Source of the DNA: CAVSUR01 sp052143655
GTDB taxonomy: Bacteria; Actinomycetota; Actinomycetes; Streptosporangiales; Streptosporangiaceae
Direction: 5' to 3'
Assembly: GCA_052143655.1 (NCBI GenBank)
Contig: JBKQSL010000364.1
Coordinates: 1-7,998, forward strand
DNA: 7,998 nt
Shown: piece by piece, positions 1 to 5,974 of the stretch
Layout: the number at the start of each line of letters is the position of its first letter
Position numbering within the stretch: position 1 is the first letter of the stretch
The notes under the pieces: generated by a model
Seen by the model: the letters and a program-made list of their open reading frames with translations, nothing else
Told to the model about the DNA's origin: nothing
Databases searched by the model: none
Position numbers and translations under genes: made by a program

Positions 1-449
1 CGGCGGTGCCGCTGGCCTGGCGGCCGCTGGTGGAGCAGCGGGCCAATCCGGGGATCGAGCCAGTCCAGTTCGCGCTCGCCGGCATGAATGCCCACATCAA
101 CCACGACCTGCCGCTGGCGGTAGTCAGCACCTGCACCGCCCTGGCTACCTCCCCCGATGCCGGGGCGCATTTCGCCGACTACCAGAAGGTGGACCAGTTG
201 CTGGACGCGGCTGAGCAGTCGGTCCGGCAGTCTTTCGAATCCGCGCCCGAACTCGCCGTCGACCACCACCTGAGCGCAGTCAGCAACCTGATCGCCAACT
301 GGACCATCAACTCCGCCCGCGATCTCGCCTGGAACAACTGCCTGCTGCTGTGGGCGGTGCGCGACAACCCAGTTGCGCGCGGGCTCCTGGCCGGCAGCCT
401 GGCGGCCTCGGCAGCCCTCACCAGCCGCCTGCTGCTCGTCACAGTCTGA
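1..449 (+). CDS. DUF5995 family protein, 3' part (5' end outside window)
   Basis: The frame is open from the left edge and ends at TGA 447-449, giving about 148 residues. It resembles DUF5995, a family common in actinomycetes whose biochemical function is not known to me. The recognisable signature is the stretch reading ALAGMNAHINHDLPLAVV early in the fragment, followed by a helical segment with FADYQKVDQLL and a Trp-rich helix (WTINSARDLAWNN). The C-terminus is a hydrophobic Ala/Leu-rich helix (SLAASAALTSRLLLV). A GTG at position 6 could be read as a start, but family members are usually clearly longer and no Shine-Dalgarno site precedes it, so I infer that the true start lies upstream of the window. 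The gene is convergent with the broken dehydrogenase that ends 100 bp downstream. No transmembrane or signal segment is evident. Family call is fairly secure; function is unknown. Confidence 0.8.
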   Translation, partial: AVPLAWRPLVEQRANPGIEPVQFALAGMNAHINHDLPLAVVSTCTALATSPDAGAHFADYQKVDQLLDAAEQSVRQSFESAPELAVDHHLSAVSNLIANWTINSARDLAWNNCLLLWAVRDNPVARGLLAGSLAASAALTSRLLLVTV

Positions 450-549
450 GGCCGCTGACTGCCACGCATGCTCGCTGGCTTTTCTGCACTGCATGCTCGA
501 TGTGCCAGTAACGGGCAGCCCAGGGCCACGCGGCGCAGCCACTGCCAGC

Positions 550-1508
550 TCAGTCCCGGACGAGGACCACGCGCGGGCCAGACTCGGCAGAGGCGGTCCA
601 GGCTGCGGCGGCGCCTGAGAGCGGGAAGGTCCGAAACGGCACCTGGATCGAGCGGTCGGCGATCAGCTCCATGTAAGCCGGGATCTGGGCCTTGATGTCG
701 GCTGCGGCGACTGAGCCGGCCCCGCTGCCGGAGATCGTCACCTTCCTGCTGCGCAGCAGCGAGGAGGGCACAGCAGCCTCGGCCCCGGCGAGCGAGCCGA
801 TCTGGACGTACTTGATGTCGGCGCTGTCCTCGCTGAACCCGCGGCGGCCGAGAGCGCGGAAGGCGGTCTCGGCAACGGGCCCCCACACGAAGTCGAGCAC
901 GAGGCCGGGCGCCGCACCGTCGAGCACGCGGGCGAGCGCGTCGGCGTCGGCGTCCCGGTCGCCGGTGAGGGCAGCGGTCTGCGCGCCCGCCGCTGCGGCG
1001 CGGTCCAGGCCGGACGGGCTCCGCCCGGCGCCGACGACGCGGCCGGCGCCGAGCAGCCTGGCATTCTGCGCGGCGAGGAAGCCGGATATCCCGGGATCAG
1101 CACCGTGCCGGGCGTCCCGGCCTCGGCCTGGCAGGCTGTCAGAGGCAGCCAGGACGCCATGCCCGGGTTGACCCCCGCGGCAACGGCCTCGGGCCGCGCC
1201 CCGTCCGGGAGCGGGAAGCGCATCGCGTCGGGTGAGGCGATGCGCTCGGCGAAGGTCCCGTAGGGCGGCGGAGCCGATGCGGTGAACACCAGCTCGCCGT
1301 CAGCCGTGCGCGCCACCGCGTTCAGACCAGGGATCACCGGGAAGATCCCGCCGCTGCCGTAATGCCGGCCGGTCGCCACCGACCGGGTGACCTGGTGGAT
1401 GCCCGCCGCCACCAGCTCCACGATCTGGCTTCTCTCGCCGGCCGGCGGCTCATCGAAGTCGCCGTAGACAGGAACGGAGTCTGCCGAGTGCAGGACCGCC
1501 GCCTTCAT
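550..1508 (-). pseudogene. Frameshifted medium-chain dehydrogenase/reductase (quinone oxidoreductase-like)
   Basis: The gene starts at ATG 1508-1506 after a strong GAGGAGG site and encodes a GroES-like N-terminal domain (MKAAVLHSADSVPVYGDF) typical of NAD(P)H-dependent MDR oxidoreductases. No obvious zinc ligands are visible, so it resembles the zinc-free quinone-reductase side of the family. The first frame is convincing for 138 residues, to the end of GTVLI at 1095. From 1092 the protein continues in another frame as GISGFLAAQNARLLGAG and runs 180 residues to TGA 552-550, ending ESGPRVVLVRD. Family members read roughly GTVLILGATGxSG here, so the lesion is best explained by loss of about 10 bp at 1093-1094. 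That removes the start of the glycine-rich dinucleotide-binding loop as well as shifting the frame. Both halves together (about 318 residues) match normal family length. It is divergent from the TetR remnant, its likely former regulator. An assembly error is possible. Confidence 0.85.
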
Positions 1509-1521
1509 CCGCGCCTCCTCT

Positions 1522-1534
1522 TTAACGTTGTTAA
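1522..1534. promoter_or_regulatory. Operator-like palindrome TTAAC-N3-GTTAA
   Basis: TTAACGTTGTTAA is a perfect inverted repeat with 5-bp arms and a 3-bp spacer. It sits between the start of the dehydrogenase gene (1508) and the ATG of the divergent TetR remnant (1539), directly upstream of the dehydrogenase Shine-Dalgarno site. Being AT-rich, it stands out in this GC-rich window. A second imperfect copy, TTAACGTCATCAG (9 of 13 positions identical), starts at 1555, 33 bp further on, about three helical turns. Placement and symmetry suggest a TetR binding site controlling both genes; this is inference. Confidence 0.5.
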
Positions 1535-1538
1535 GTCG

Positions 1539-1877
1539 ATGTCAGCAGATTGCCTTAACGTCATCAGGCGCCAGGAAAGCACGTTCGAGAACCTCATCCG
1601 CCAGGGCTTCGCGCTCGACGACGCCGTGCGCAGCCTCATGCTGCTGCACCACTTCACCATCGGCTTCTGCATCGAGGAGCAGGCTGTCGTCCAGATGACC
1701 GAGTCCGGGGACGACAGCTACTCCCTCGACCGCCGCGCCGAGCTCATCGGCCCGGAAGCCGCGCCACTCGCCGCCGAGGCCGGCCGGATACTGTTCGGCG
1801 ACCCGGACACCCGCTTCACCGAGCTCGCCGGCCTCCTGCTGGACACCGTCAGCCGGATGCGACCAGCCAGACCGTGA
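1539..1877 (+). pseudogene. TetR-family regulator remnant, ligand-binding half only
   Basis: From ATG 1539 the frame gives 112 residues, ending TGA 1875-1877. From about residue 12 (QESTFENLIRQGFALDDAVRSL) it looks like the C-terminal ligand-binding and dimerisation domain of TetR-type repressors. The helix containing LLHHFTIGFCIEEQAVV corresponds to the hydrophobic helix near the ligand pocket, and the end (FTELAGLLLDTVSRM) to the last dimer helix. A complete TetR protein has roughly 200 residues and begins with a helix-turn-helix domain; none is present. Upstream in this frame lies only antisense dehydrogenase sequence, so there is no room for it. I infer a deletion that removed the DNA-binding domain and joined the promoter region to the middle of the gene. 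Residues 1-11 are probably intergenic DNA read as protein. If made, the product could not bind DNA in the usual way, although it might still dimerise. Confidence 0.7.
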
Positions 1878-1945
1878 CTACACCGGCTTACCCGGCTTCA
1901 CCCTTGCCTCGCTGCTGCGGGCTTCCGCCGCACGATGGCCTGACC

Positions 1946-1971
1946 GGCCGGGCGCCCGTCGCTACCCGGCC
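1946..1971. repeat. 7-bp inverted repeat between TetR remnant and phosphoesterase
   Basis: GGCCGGG at 1946-1952 pairs with CCCGGCC at 1965-1971 across a 12-nt loop. It lies 69 bp past the TetR stop and 60 bp before the phosphoesterase start. It could end transcription coming from the left, but there is no T-run after the stem, so this is only terminator-like. The rest of the 1878-2030 gap shows a short direct repeat (ACCGGCTT/CCCGGCTT near 1882-1901) and no convincing promoter. Confidence 0.3.
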
Positions 1972-2030
1972 TATGGCGTGCGGCCGCGACAGCCACTAGT
2001 GTCCCCGTTACCCGCGAGAAGGGCCAGGGG

Positions 2031-3389
2031 ATGCGACGGGACGCCAGCGACAGGAACGCCGTCCGGAACTATGCCGGGAAGATCCGGGACACGCTGGGTG
2101 ACCCGCGCCTTGCGGATGTGATCGAGCGCGCGGCCGCGCAGGTGCCAGGAGATGAGCCCCCGCGAGAAAAGATCGCCGCGCTCCTCTCCCCGGACATCGA
2201 CGCGATGGTGTCCTCGGGGGGCGAGCCGCAGGGCGTTCCCTACCTCTCCCGCGCCCCGCTCGTGAGCATGGTGCAGAGCCATATCGAAGAGGCGCTGGGC
2301 GACGCGGGGGTCCCGGACCCGGACGAGCACTCCAGCTTGTGGTCCAGGCTCGTCCATTCAGTCGAGCGTGACCTGCATATCGCACCGGGCTCGTTCACGC
2401 CGGACGATCCCGACTGGTACGTCTTCATCGCGAAGGGCGTCCTCGAACGCCTCGCCGACGGCAACGCGCCATTCAACGGGACGCCTGCCGAATACGGCAA
2501 CGTGGCCGACGACGCCCGGCTGGTAGTGGTCGGCGACTGGGGCACGGCCCTGCCGCGGGCGCGCGACGTCGCAGCCCGGATGCAGGAAAAGATCGGCGAG
2601 GCGCTTGCCGCCGGCCGCCAGGTGCATGTCATTCACCTCGGCGACATCTATTACTCGGGGCTGGAGACCGAGGACCAGCGGCGGTTCCTCGACCTGTGGC
2701 CGGTCACGCAGGAACAGGCCGATGCGGGCGTGACTTCCTGGTCGCTCAACGGCAACCATGACATGTACAGCGGCGGATTCGGCTACTTCGGCACCGTCCT
2801 GGGCGATCCCCGCTTCCGGTACCAGCGATCACCCGACGGCAAGCCGACCAGTTTCTTCCGGCTGCGCTCGCCATCCTGGGACTTCGTCGGCCTTGATACC
2901 TCCTGGGACACCGATGTCACCTCAGCCGGGCAGGTGGCGGTCCTGCAGGATCCGCAGGGCAGCTACGTCGCCGCCGCCGCCGGGTCAGCGCGCAAGCTCG
3001 TCCTGTTCAGCCATCATCAGCTCGTGTCCTTCTACGACAAGTCCGATATCGGCAGCACGCTCCCGGCCAGGCTCGCGCCGGTCCTGAGCGGCAATCGCGT
3101 CACGGCATGGTGGTGGGGACACGAGCACCGGGCGATCACCTACGAGGCAGCGGGCGGCGTCCGCTACCCGCGGTGCCTGGGCAACGGCAGCGTCCCCGTC
3201 CTGCCCGACCCCGACCCGCCGCCGGGCAGCGAGCCAGTCATCACCTGGCACAGCACGCGCACGGTGCGGGAAGACGGCCAGCACCGGACCCGGTTCGGGT
3301 TCGCGGTACTCGACCTGCAGCCTGACCGGATCGAGGCCGCATACGTGGACGACGACGGGCACGTCCCGCACGCCGAGACGATTACCTAG
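2031..3389 (+). CDS. Metallophosphoesterase with unknown N-terminal helical domain
   Basis: This 452-residue protein carries the full calcineurin-like metallophosphoesterase motif set: GDWG (Asp169), HLGDIYY (Asp205), GNHD (Asn242, His243, Asp244), FSHHQ (His328/His329) and GHEH (His364, His366). These residues normally bind a di-metal centre that hydrolyses phosphoester bonds; the substrate cannot be deduced. Residues 1 to about 155 precede the catalytic domain, are predominantly helical in appearance and match nothing I recognise. They include a well-formed segment (DPDWYVFIAKGVLERLADG, 127-144) leading into the first metal motif. There is no signal peptide or membrane helix, so a cytoplasmic location is likely. 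ATG 2031 is preceded by GAAGGG and AGGGG, both reasonable ribosome sites. The next ATG would cut into the helical domain. The gene stands alone; its 3' end overlaps the first recognisable codons of a degraded hydrolase by about 10 bp. Confidence 0.9.
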   Translation: MRRDASDRNAVRNYAGKIRDTLGDPRLADVIERAAAQVPGDEPPREKIAALLSPDIDAMVSSGGEPQGVPYLSRAPLVSMVQSHIEEALGDAGVPDPDEHSSLWSRLVHSVERDLHIAPGSFTPDDPDWYVFIAKGVLERLADGNAPFNGTPAEYGNVADDARLVVVGDWGTALPRARDVAARMQEKIGEALAAGRQVHVIHLGDIYYSGLETEDQRRFLDLWPVTQEQADAGVTSWSLNGNHDMYSGGFGYFGTVLGDPRFRYQRSPDGKPTSFFRLRSPSWDFVGLDTSWDTDVTSAGQVAVLQDPQGSYVAAAAGSARKLVLFSHHQLVSFYDKSDIGSTLPARLAPVLSGNRVTAWWWGHEHRAITYEAAGGVRYPRCLGNGSVPVLPDPDPPPGSEPVITWHSTRTVREDGQHRTRFGFAVLDLQPDRIEAAYVDDDGHVPHAETIT

Positions 3390-3903
3390 GCGGCAACGCG
3401 GCACGGCTGGCCCTGGCCCGGCTGCGCCAGTCACGGCTGATCGGGGAACTCGGCGGCCCCGCGGTCATCCTCGGCAACTCGATGGCCGCCGGGTCCGCCG
3501 TGCTCGTCGCGGCCCAGCGCCCCGGCCTCGTGCTGGTCGGCCCGTCCGTCCGCAATCCCCAGGCGAGCACGGTCCAGCGTCTTCTGCTGCGCGCGGCCAT
3601 GGCCCGGCCGTGGGCGGCTCTGTCCTGGAAGGCGTACCTGCCGAAGCTGTACGCGGGCCGACGGCCCGCCGGCTTCGGCGACTACCGCGATCTGATCGTG
3701 GCAAGCATTCGCCGGCCGGGATATGCGCGAGCGTTCTCCCTGACCACGCGCACGAGCCACGCATCAGCGCAGGCGCGGCCGGCCGGGTCAGGGCACCCGC
3801 CCTGGTCGTGATGGGCGAGCAGGACCCCGACTTCCCGAACCCGGCGGAGGAAGCAGGCTGGATCGCGCGCACCATGCGAGGGCAGGCGCCCTATACCACC
3901 TGA
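3380..3903 (+). pseudogene. Alpha/beta-hydrolase fragment, multiply broken
   Basis: From 3380 the frame reads DYLGGNAARLALARL, then the nucleophile elbow ILGNSMAAG with Ser at 3479-3481, then LVLVGPSVRNPQAS and a cap-like helical part, up to FSLTTRTSHASAQAR. Between about 3772 and 3786 the reading shifts and continues as GRVRAPALVVMGEQDPDFP, with the likely catalytic Asp at 3823-3825, to TGA 3901-3903. The first roughly 90 residues of a normal alpha/beta hydrolase, including the oxyanion-hole region, are absent, since the phosphoesterase occupies that place. The 3' end stops just before the expected catalytic His. In the third frame the sequence briefly looks like LNAG near 3899-3913, suggesting yet another indel. 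The segment RPGLVLVGP also seems a few residues short compared with family members. No start codon or ribosome site serves the fragment. It is a remnant without a plausible product. Confidence 0.75.
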
Positions 3904-4050
3904 ACGCCGGATCGGCCGGGGAACTGCGGGAGGGATGTGGCTCGCGCTGGCGTGAGTCCCCGTCGCAGCGGGACGCCGGCCGGGCAGGCCCGCTCCCCGC
4001 CGGCTATCGTGCGCGTGCCAGCTAGCCGCGAATACCCGGAAGGCGTGAGG

Positions 4051-4422
4051 ATGAGCACCGGCAAGCCTGAGGTTGACTTCCCCGGCGGCGAGCCGCCGGC
4101 CACCCTGCAGATCACCGATATCTGGGAGGGGCAGGGCGCCGCGGCCAAGCCGGGTGCCACCGTCGAGGTGCACTATGTCGGGGTCGCGTTCTCCAGCGGC
4201 GAGGAGTTCGACTCCAGCTGGGACCGCGGCGAGCCGCTGGCGTTCCAGCTTGGCGCGGGCAGGGTCATCGCCGGCTGGGATCAGGGCATCGCGGGGATGC
4301 GGGTCGGCGGCCGCCGGCAGCTGACCATTCCGGCGGCCCTGGCCTACGGCGACCGTGGCGCGGGCAGCGTCATCGGACCGGGCGAGACGCTGATTTTCGT
4401 CTGCGACCTGGTCTCGGCCTGA
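4051..4422 (+). CDS. FKBP-type peptidyl-prolyl cis-trans isomerase
   Basis: The 123-residue protein is a single FKBP domain, the usual size for small cytoplasmic actinobacterial FKBPs. Such enzymes catalyse cis/trans rotation of peptide bonds before proline and assist folding. Pocket residues expected from the family are visible: Tyr42 (VHYVG), Phe53-Asp54 (EFDSSW), Phe65 (FQLG), Val72-Ile73 and Trp76 (RVIAGWDQGI), Tyr99 (LAYGDRGAG) and Phe116 (TLIFVCDLV). The N-terminus, with KPEVDFPGGEPP, is also typical of actinobacterial members. There is no signal peptide. I chose ATG 4051 over the upstream in-frame ATG at 3937 because GGAAGG at 4038-4043 lies 7 nt before it and the family similarity starts here. 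The gene appears to be transcribed alone: broken hydrolase upstream, convergent membrane-protein gene downstream. This is one of the best-preserved genes in the window. Confidence 0.95.
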   Translation: MSTGKPEVDFPGGEPPATLQITDIWEGQGAAAKPGATVEVHYVGVAFSSGEEFDSSWDRGEPLAFQLGAGRVIAGWDQGIAGMRVGGRRQLTIPAALAYGDRGAGSVIGPGETLIFVCDLVSA

Positions 4423-4612
4423 CCTTCGGCATGCTGCGCCGTCCCTCGCAGCGCAGCAGCGTGCCGGTTCGCGAGCTGGCTTCCCGCATCGTGGAGCAGA
4501 CGGCGTCGCGCGGAAGGCCCGGCACAGCAGTGCCCTGATTCCTCTGCGCCGCCGGGGTGATCTCCGCCCTGAGCTGGGCCTGGCAGCGACTGGCGACCTC
4601 TCGACAGCAGCG

Positions 4613-4631
4613 CCCGCCAGACAGTGGCGGG
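4613..4631. terminator. Hairpin between convergent FKBP and GAP-family genes
   Basis: CCCGCCA (4613-4619) and TGGCGGG (4625-4631) form a perfect 7-bp stem with a 5-nt loop, directly against the stop codon of the minus-strand gene. Being symmetric, it could serve transcripts from both sides. It has no U-tract, as is common for terminators in GC-rich actinomycetes. Between the FKBP stop and this hairpin (4423-4612) I see no convincing gene, only a 35-codon ATG frame at 4431-4538 without a ribosome site. Confidence 0.5.
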
Positions 4632-5318
4632 TCAGCTCAGCCGTACTACAGCGCTGACCACCAGATAGGCGCCCAGGAGCAGGGCAACGCCGGCCATGAG
4701 CTGCAGCGCGTGGCCCGTGAGCCACTCCTGGAAGTGCTTGAGCGCCGCCTTGGTGGCCTCCGGGCGCAGCTCCAGGAAAGCGTAGGGAACGATGATCAGC
4801 GCGAAGTCGATGATCACGAAGATGATGACTGCGGTGACCTGGGTCGCGGTGGACGATTTGCCGGTGACCAGCTGGTGCAGCGCGGTGAGGTAGCTGGCGC
4901 CGGGGATCCCGATCAGCACCCCGACGAGCATGGCCAGGCCGAGCCGGGGCTCGCTGAGCACCCGCTGCGCCCAGCCGTCCTTCTTCTCGCGCTTCTCCGG
5001 CTGCCCGCCCTCCGCCAGGACAGGTGCCCGCCGCCGGCCATGCAGCCGCCCGGTGGCCAGCAGGGCTCCCACGGCGACCAGCAGCAGGCCGATCACCAGA
5101 TCGACTCCCGCGCTGACCGAGCGCTGCGAGTTGACGGCATCGGCATGCAAGACGAGCACGTCCACCAGCCCGATTGCCACAGCCACAGTCATGCCGCCCA
5201 GCAGGACGCACAGGAACATCGCCCGGGGCCGCCGGTTGTCGGCCAGCAGCAGGTCGATGGCCAGCAGCTTGGGGTTCAGCGCCGCGGTGAGGGCCAGCGC
5301 GAAGAACTCGGCGCTCAT
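4632..5318 (-). CDS. GAP (Sap, sulfolipid-1-addressing-type) family membrane protein
   Basis: The protein has 228 residues and about six membrane helices: roughly 4-26, 33-57, 70-90, 125-151, 160-182 and 203-226. A charged cytoplasmic-type loop (GRRRAPVLAEGG... KREKKDGW, 94-116) separates helices 3 and 4. The N-terminal ALTAALNP motif, the conserved IGIPGASYLTALHQL segment in helix 4 and the LIIVPYAFLELRPEAT region are characteristic of the GAP/Sap family. In mycobacteria, relatives act in moving glycolipids such as sulfolipid-1 or glycopeptidolipids across the membrane. The cargo here is unknown. I chose ATG 5318 because family similarity begins at MSAEFFALALTAALNP, but no clear ribosome site precedes it. 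The frame stays open upstream with ATG 5459 (275 residues), and its open part reaches 5543, next to a good ribosome site for an ATG in a different frame. The true start is therefore uncertain. Confidence 0.8.
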   Translation of the reverse strand: MSAEFFALALTAALNPKLLAIDLLLADNRRPRAMFLCVLLGGMTVAVAIGLVDVLVLHADAVNSQRSVSAGVDLVIGLLLVAVGALLATGRLHGRRRAPVLAEGGQPEKREKKDGWAQRVLSEPRLGLAMLVGVLIGIPGASYLTALHQLVTGKSSTATQVTAVIIFVIIDFALIIVPYAFLELRPEATKAALKHFQEWLTGHALQLMAGVALLLGAYLVVSAVVRLS

Positions 5319-5551
5319 CGCGGTACTGCCGTCATTGTCGCAGGCCGCCGTTTCACGCGCGCCCTGCCAGCTTTGGCTGGGCGGGCGCAGCCGACCCAGG
5401 CCGGCTACCAGCACGGTGCGCAGCGCCTGCCGGACGAACCGGACGAGCGTGCCGAACATGGCGGCGGCATCCGGGCTTGCCGCTTTGTGCAGGTAGATAC
5501 TCCGGAAGAGCAGCAGGCCGGCCGCCGCCGGTGTCAGGCATAGTCACCTCC

Positions 5552-5579
5552 GGCAAACCGCGGGGAAGCGAGGTTTGCC
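5552..5579 (-). promoter_or_regulatory. 8-bp stem hairpin directly before a ribosome site (minus strand)
   Basis: GGCAAACC (5552-5559) and GGTTTGCC (5572-5579) are perfect inverted arms around a 12-nt loop. Read on the minus strand, the hairpin is followed immediately by GGAGGTGACT and ATG 5541. The arms are less GC-rich than the surroundings. The site could be a repressor operator or an RNA hairpin affecting translation of whatever starts at 5541, upstream of the GAP-family gene. The symmetry is observed; the role is inferred. Confidence 0.4.
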
Positions 5580-5672
5580 CTCCAGCCGTCGCATCACTGC
5601 GTCGTGCGGCGTCGCAGCCGGCCTCTGCGGGCGCAACGTGATGCCAGCCTCTTCGGCCGCGCGATGATGCGC

Positions 5673-5691
5673 CTCACCCGGCCGGGGTGAG
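5673..5691. repeat. 7-bp inverted repeat CTCACCC/GGGTGAG
   Basis: CTCACCC at 5673-5679 pairs with GGGTGAG at 5685-5691 over a 5-nt centre (GGCCG). It lies in the gene-poor stretch between the divergent genes. It may be an operator, a terminator stem or part of a structured leader; nothing in the surrounding bases decides this. Confidence 0.3.
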
Positions 5692-5961
5692 TTGGGCTTT
5701 ACCGGCCAAAACGGATAGCCGTTCGCAGCAGCCGCGGTCTGCTCGCTGATGAAGCTCCCGCCACTCATGCCTGACCTGCCAGAAGCGCGGGCTCTGAGCT
5801 GCGAGCTGCCGCCGTCTTGCGCCAGCTACCAGTCGAGGGGGCTGCCGCCTTCCGCCGCCAGGCGTGCCGCCGCGATCCCGGCTGTGGCATGCTGGCGAGC
5901 GACCTCGTCGAGATAGGAAAGCGCGTAGCGCGGGCATTACCAGGAGGGACGGCCAAGGGAC

Positions 5962-5966
5962 GGAGG
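5962..5966 (+). promoter_or_regulatory. Ribosome site that fixes the GTG start of the fusion gene
   Basis: GGAGG at 5962-5966 lies 8 nt before GTG 5975 and 14 nt before ATG 5981. The spacing favours the GTG. The in-frame ATG at 5864 has no such site, and the 37 residues it would add look like non-coding sequence rich in Arg. Confidence 0.6.
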
Positions 5967-5974
5967 TTCCAGGC

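Larger units (their letters stand above)
5319..5974. other. Gene-poor region between divergent genes, with inverted repeats
   Basis: About 650 bp separate the GAP-family gene (-) from the fusion gene (+). I find no protein I recognise here. On the minus strand a 74-codon frame (5768 to 5544) ends with a TGA inside the GGAGGTGA ribosome-site sequence, and is followed at once by ATG 5541, whose 62-codon frame also matches nothing known. Either could be a small coupled gene or chance. The region carries an 8-bp stem hairpin at 5552-5579, a 7-bp one at 5673-5691 and a weak 5-bp one around 5389-5402 (CCAGC/GCTGG). Promoters for both flanking genes must lie here, but I cannot place -10/-35 boxes with confidence. 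Confidence 0.5.

Noticed and set aside
466..499. Direct repeat GCATGCTCG at 466-474 and 491-499
   Set aside because: Two 9-bp copies 25 bp apart in the convergent gap; too short and isolated to call an attachment site or a repeat array.
179..886. Long minus-strand frame of 235 codons
   Set aside because: It lies opposite the DUF5995 gene and across the dehydrogenase in the wrong frame; the product is Arg-rich and low in complexity, typical of antisense reading in GC-rich DNA.
1995..2002. CACTAGTG palindrome before the phosphoesterase, possible -10 region
   Set aside because: No matching -35 element at suitable spacing, and an 8-bp palindrome alone is weak evidence.
4431..4538. 35-codon frame after the FKBP gene
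   Set aside because: It reads like plausible protein (VPVRELASRIVEQTASRG) but has no ribosome site and no recognisable family; possibly a remnant, not supportable as a gene.
3682..5211. 509-codon minus-strand frame
   Set aside because: It runs antisense to the FKBP gene and out of frame through the membrane-protein gene. The translation is Arg/Ala/Gly-rich without any recognisable domain, while both overlapped genes are clear family members.
4557..5543. 328-codon plus-strand frame, Gln/His-rich
   Set aside because: It is antisense to the GAP-family gene; the membrane helices and family motifs on the minus strand are convincing, while this product is a low-complexity shadow.
5864..5974. Upstream ATG 5864 as start of the fusion gene
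   Set aside because: No ribosome site; the added residues are Arg-rich and unlike the helical domain. GGAGG at 5962 favours GTG 5975.
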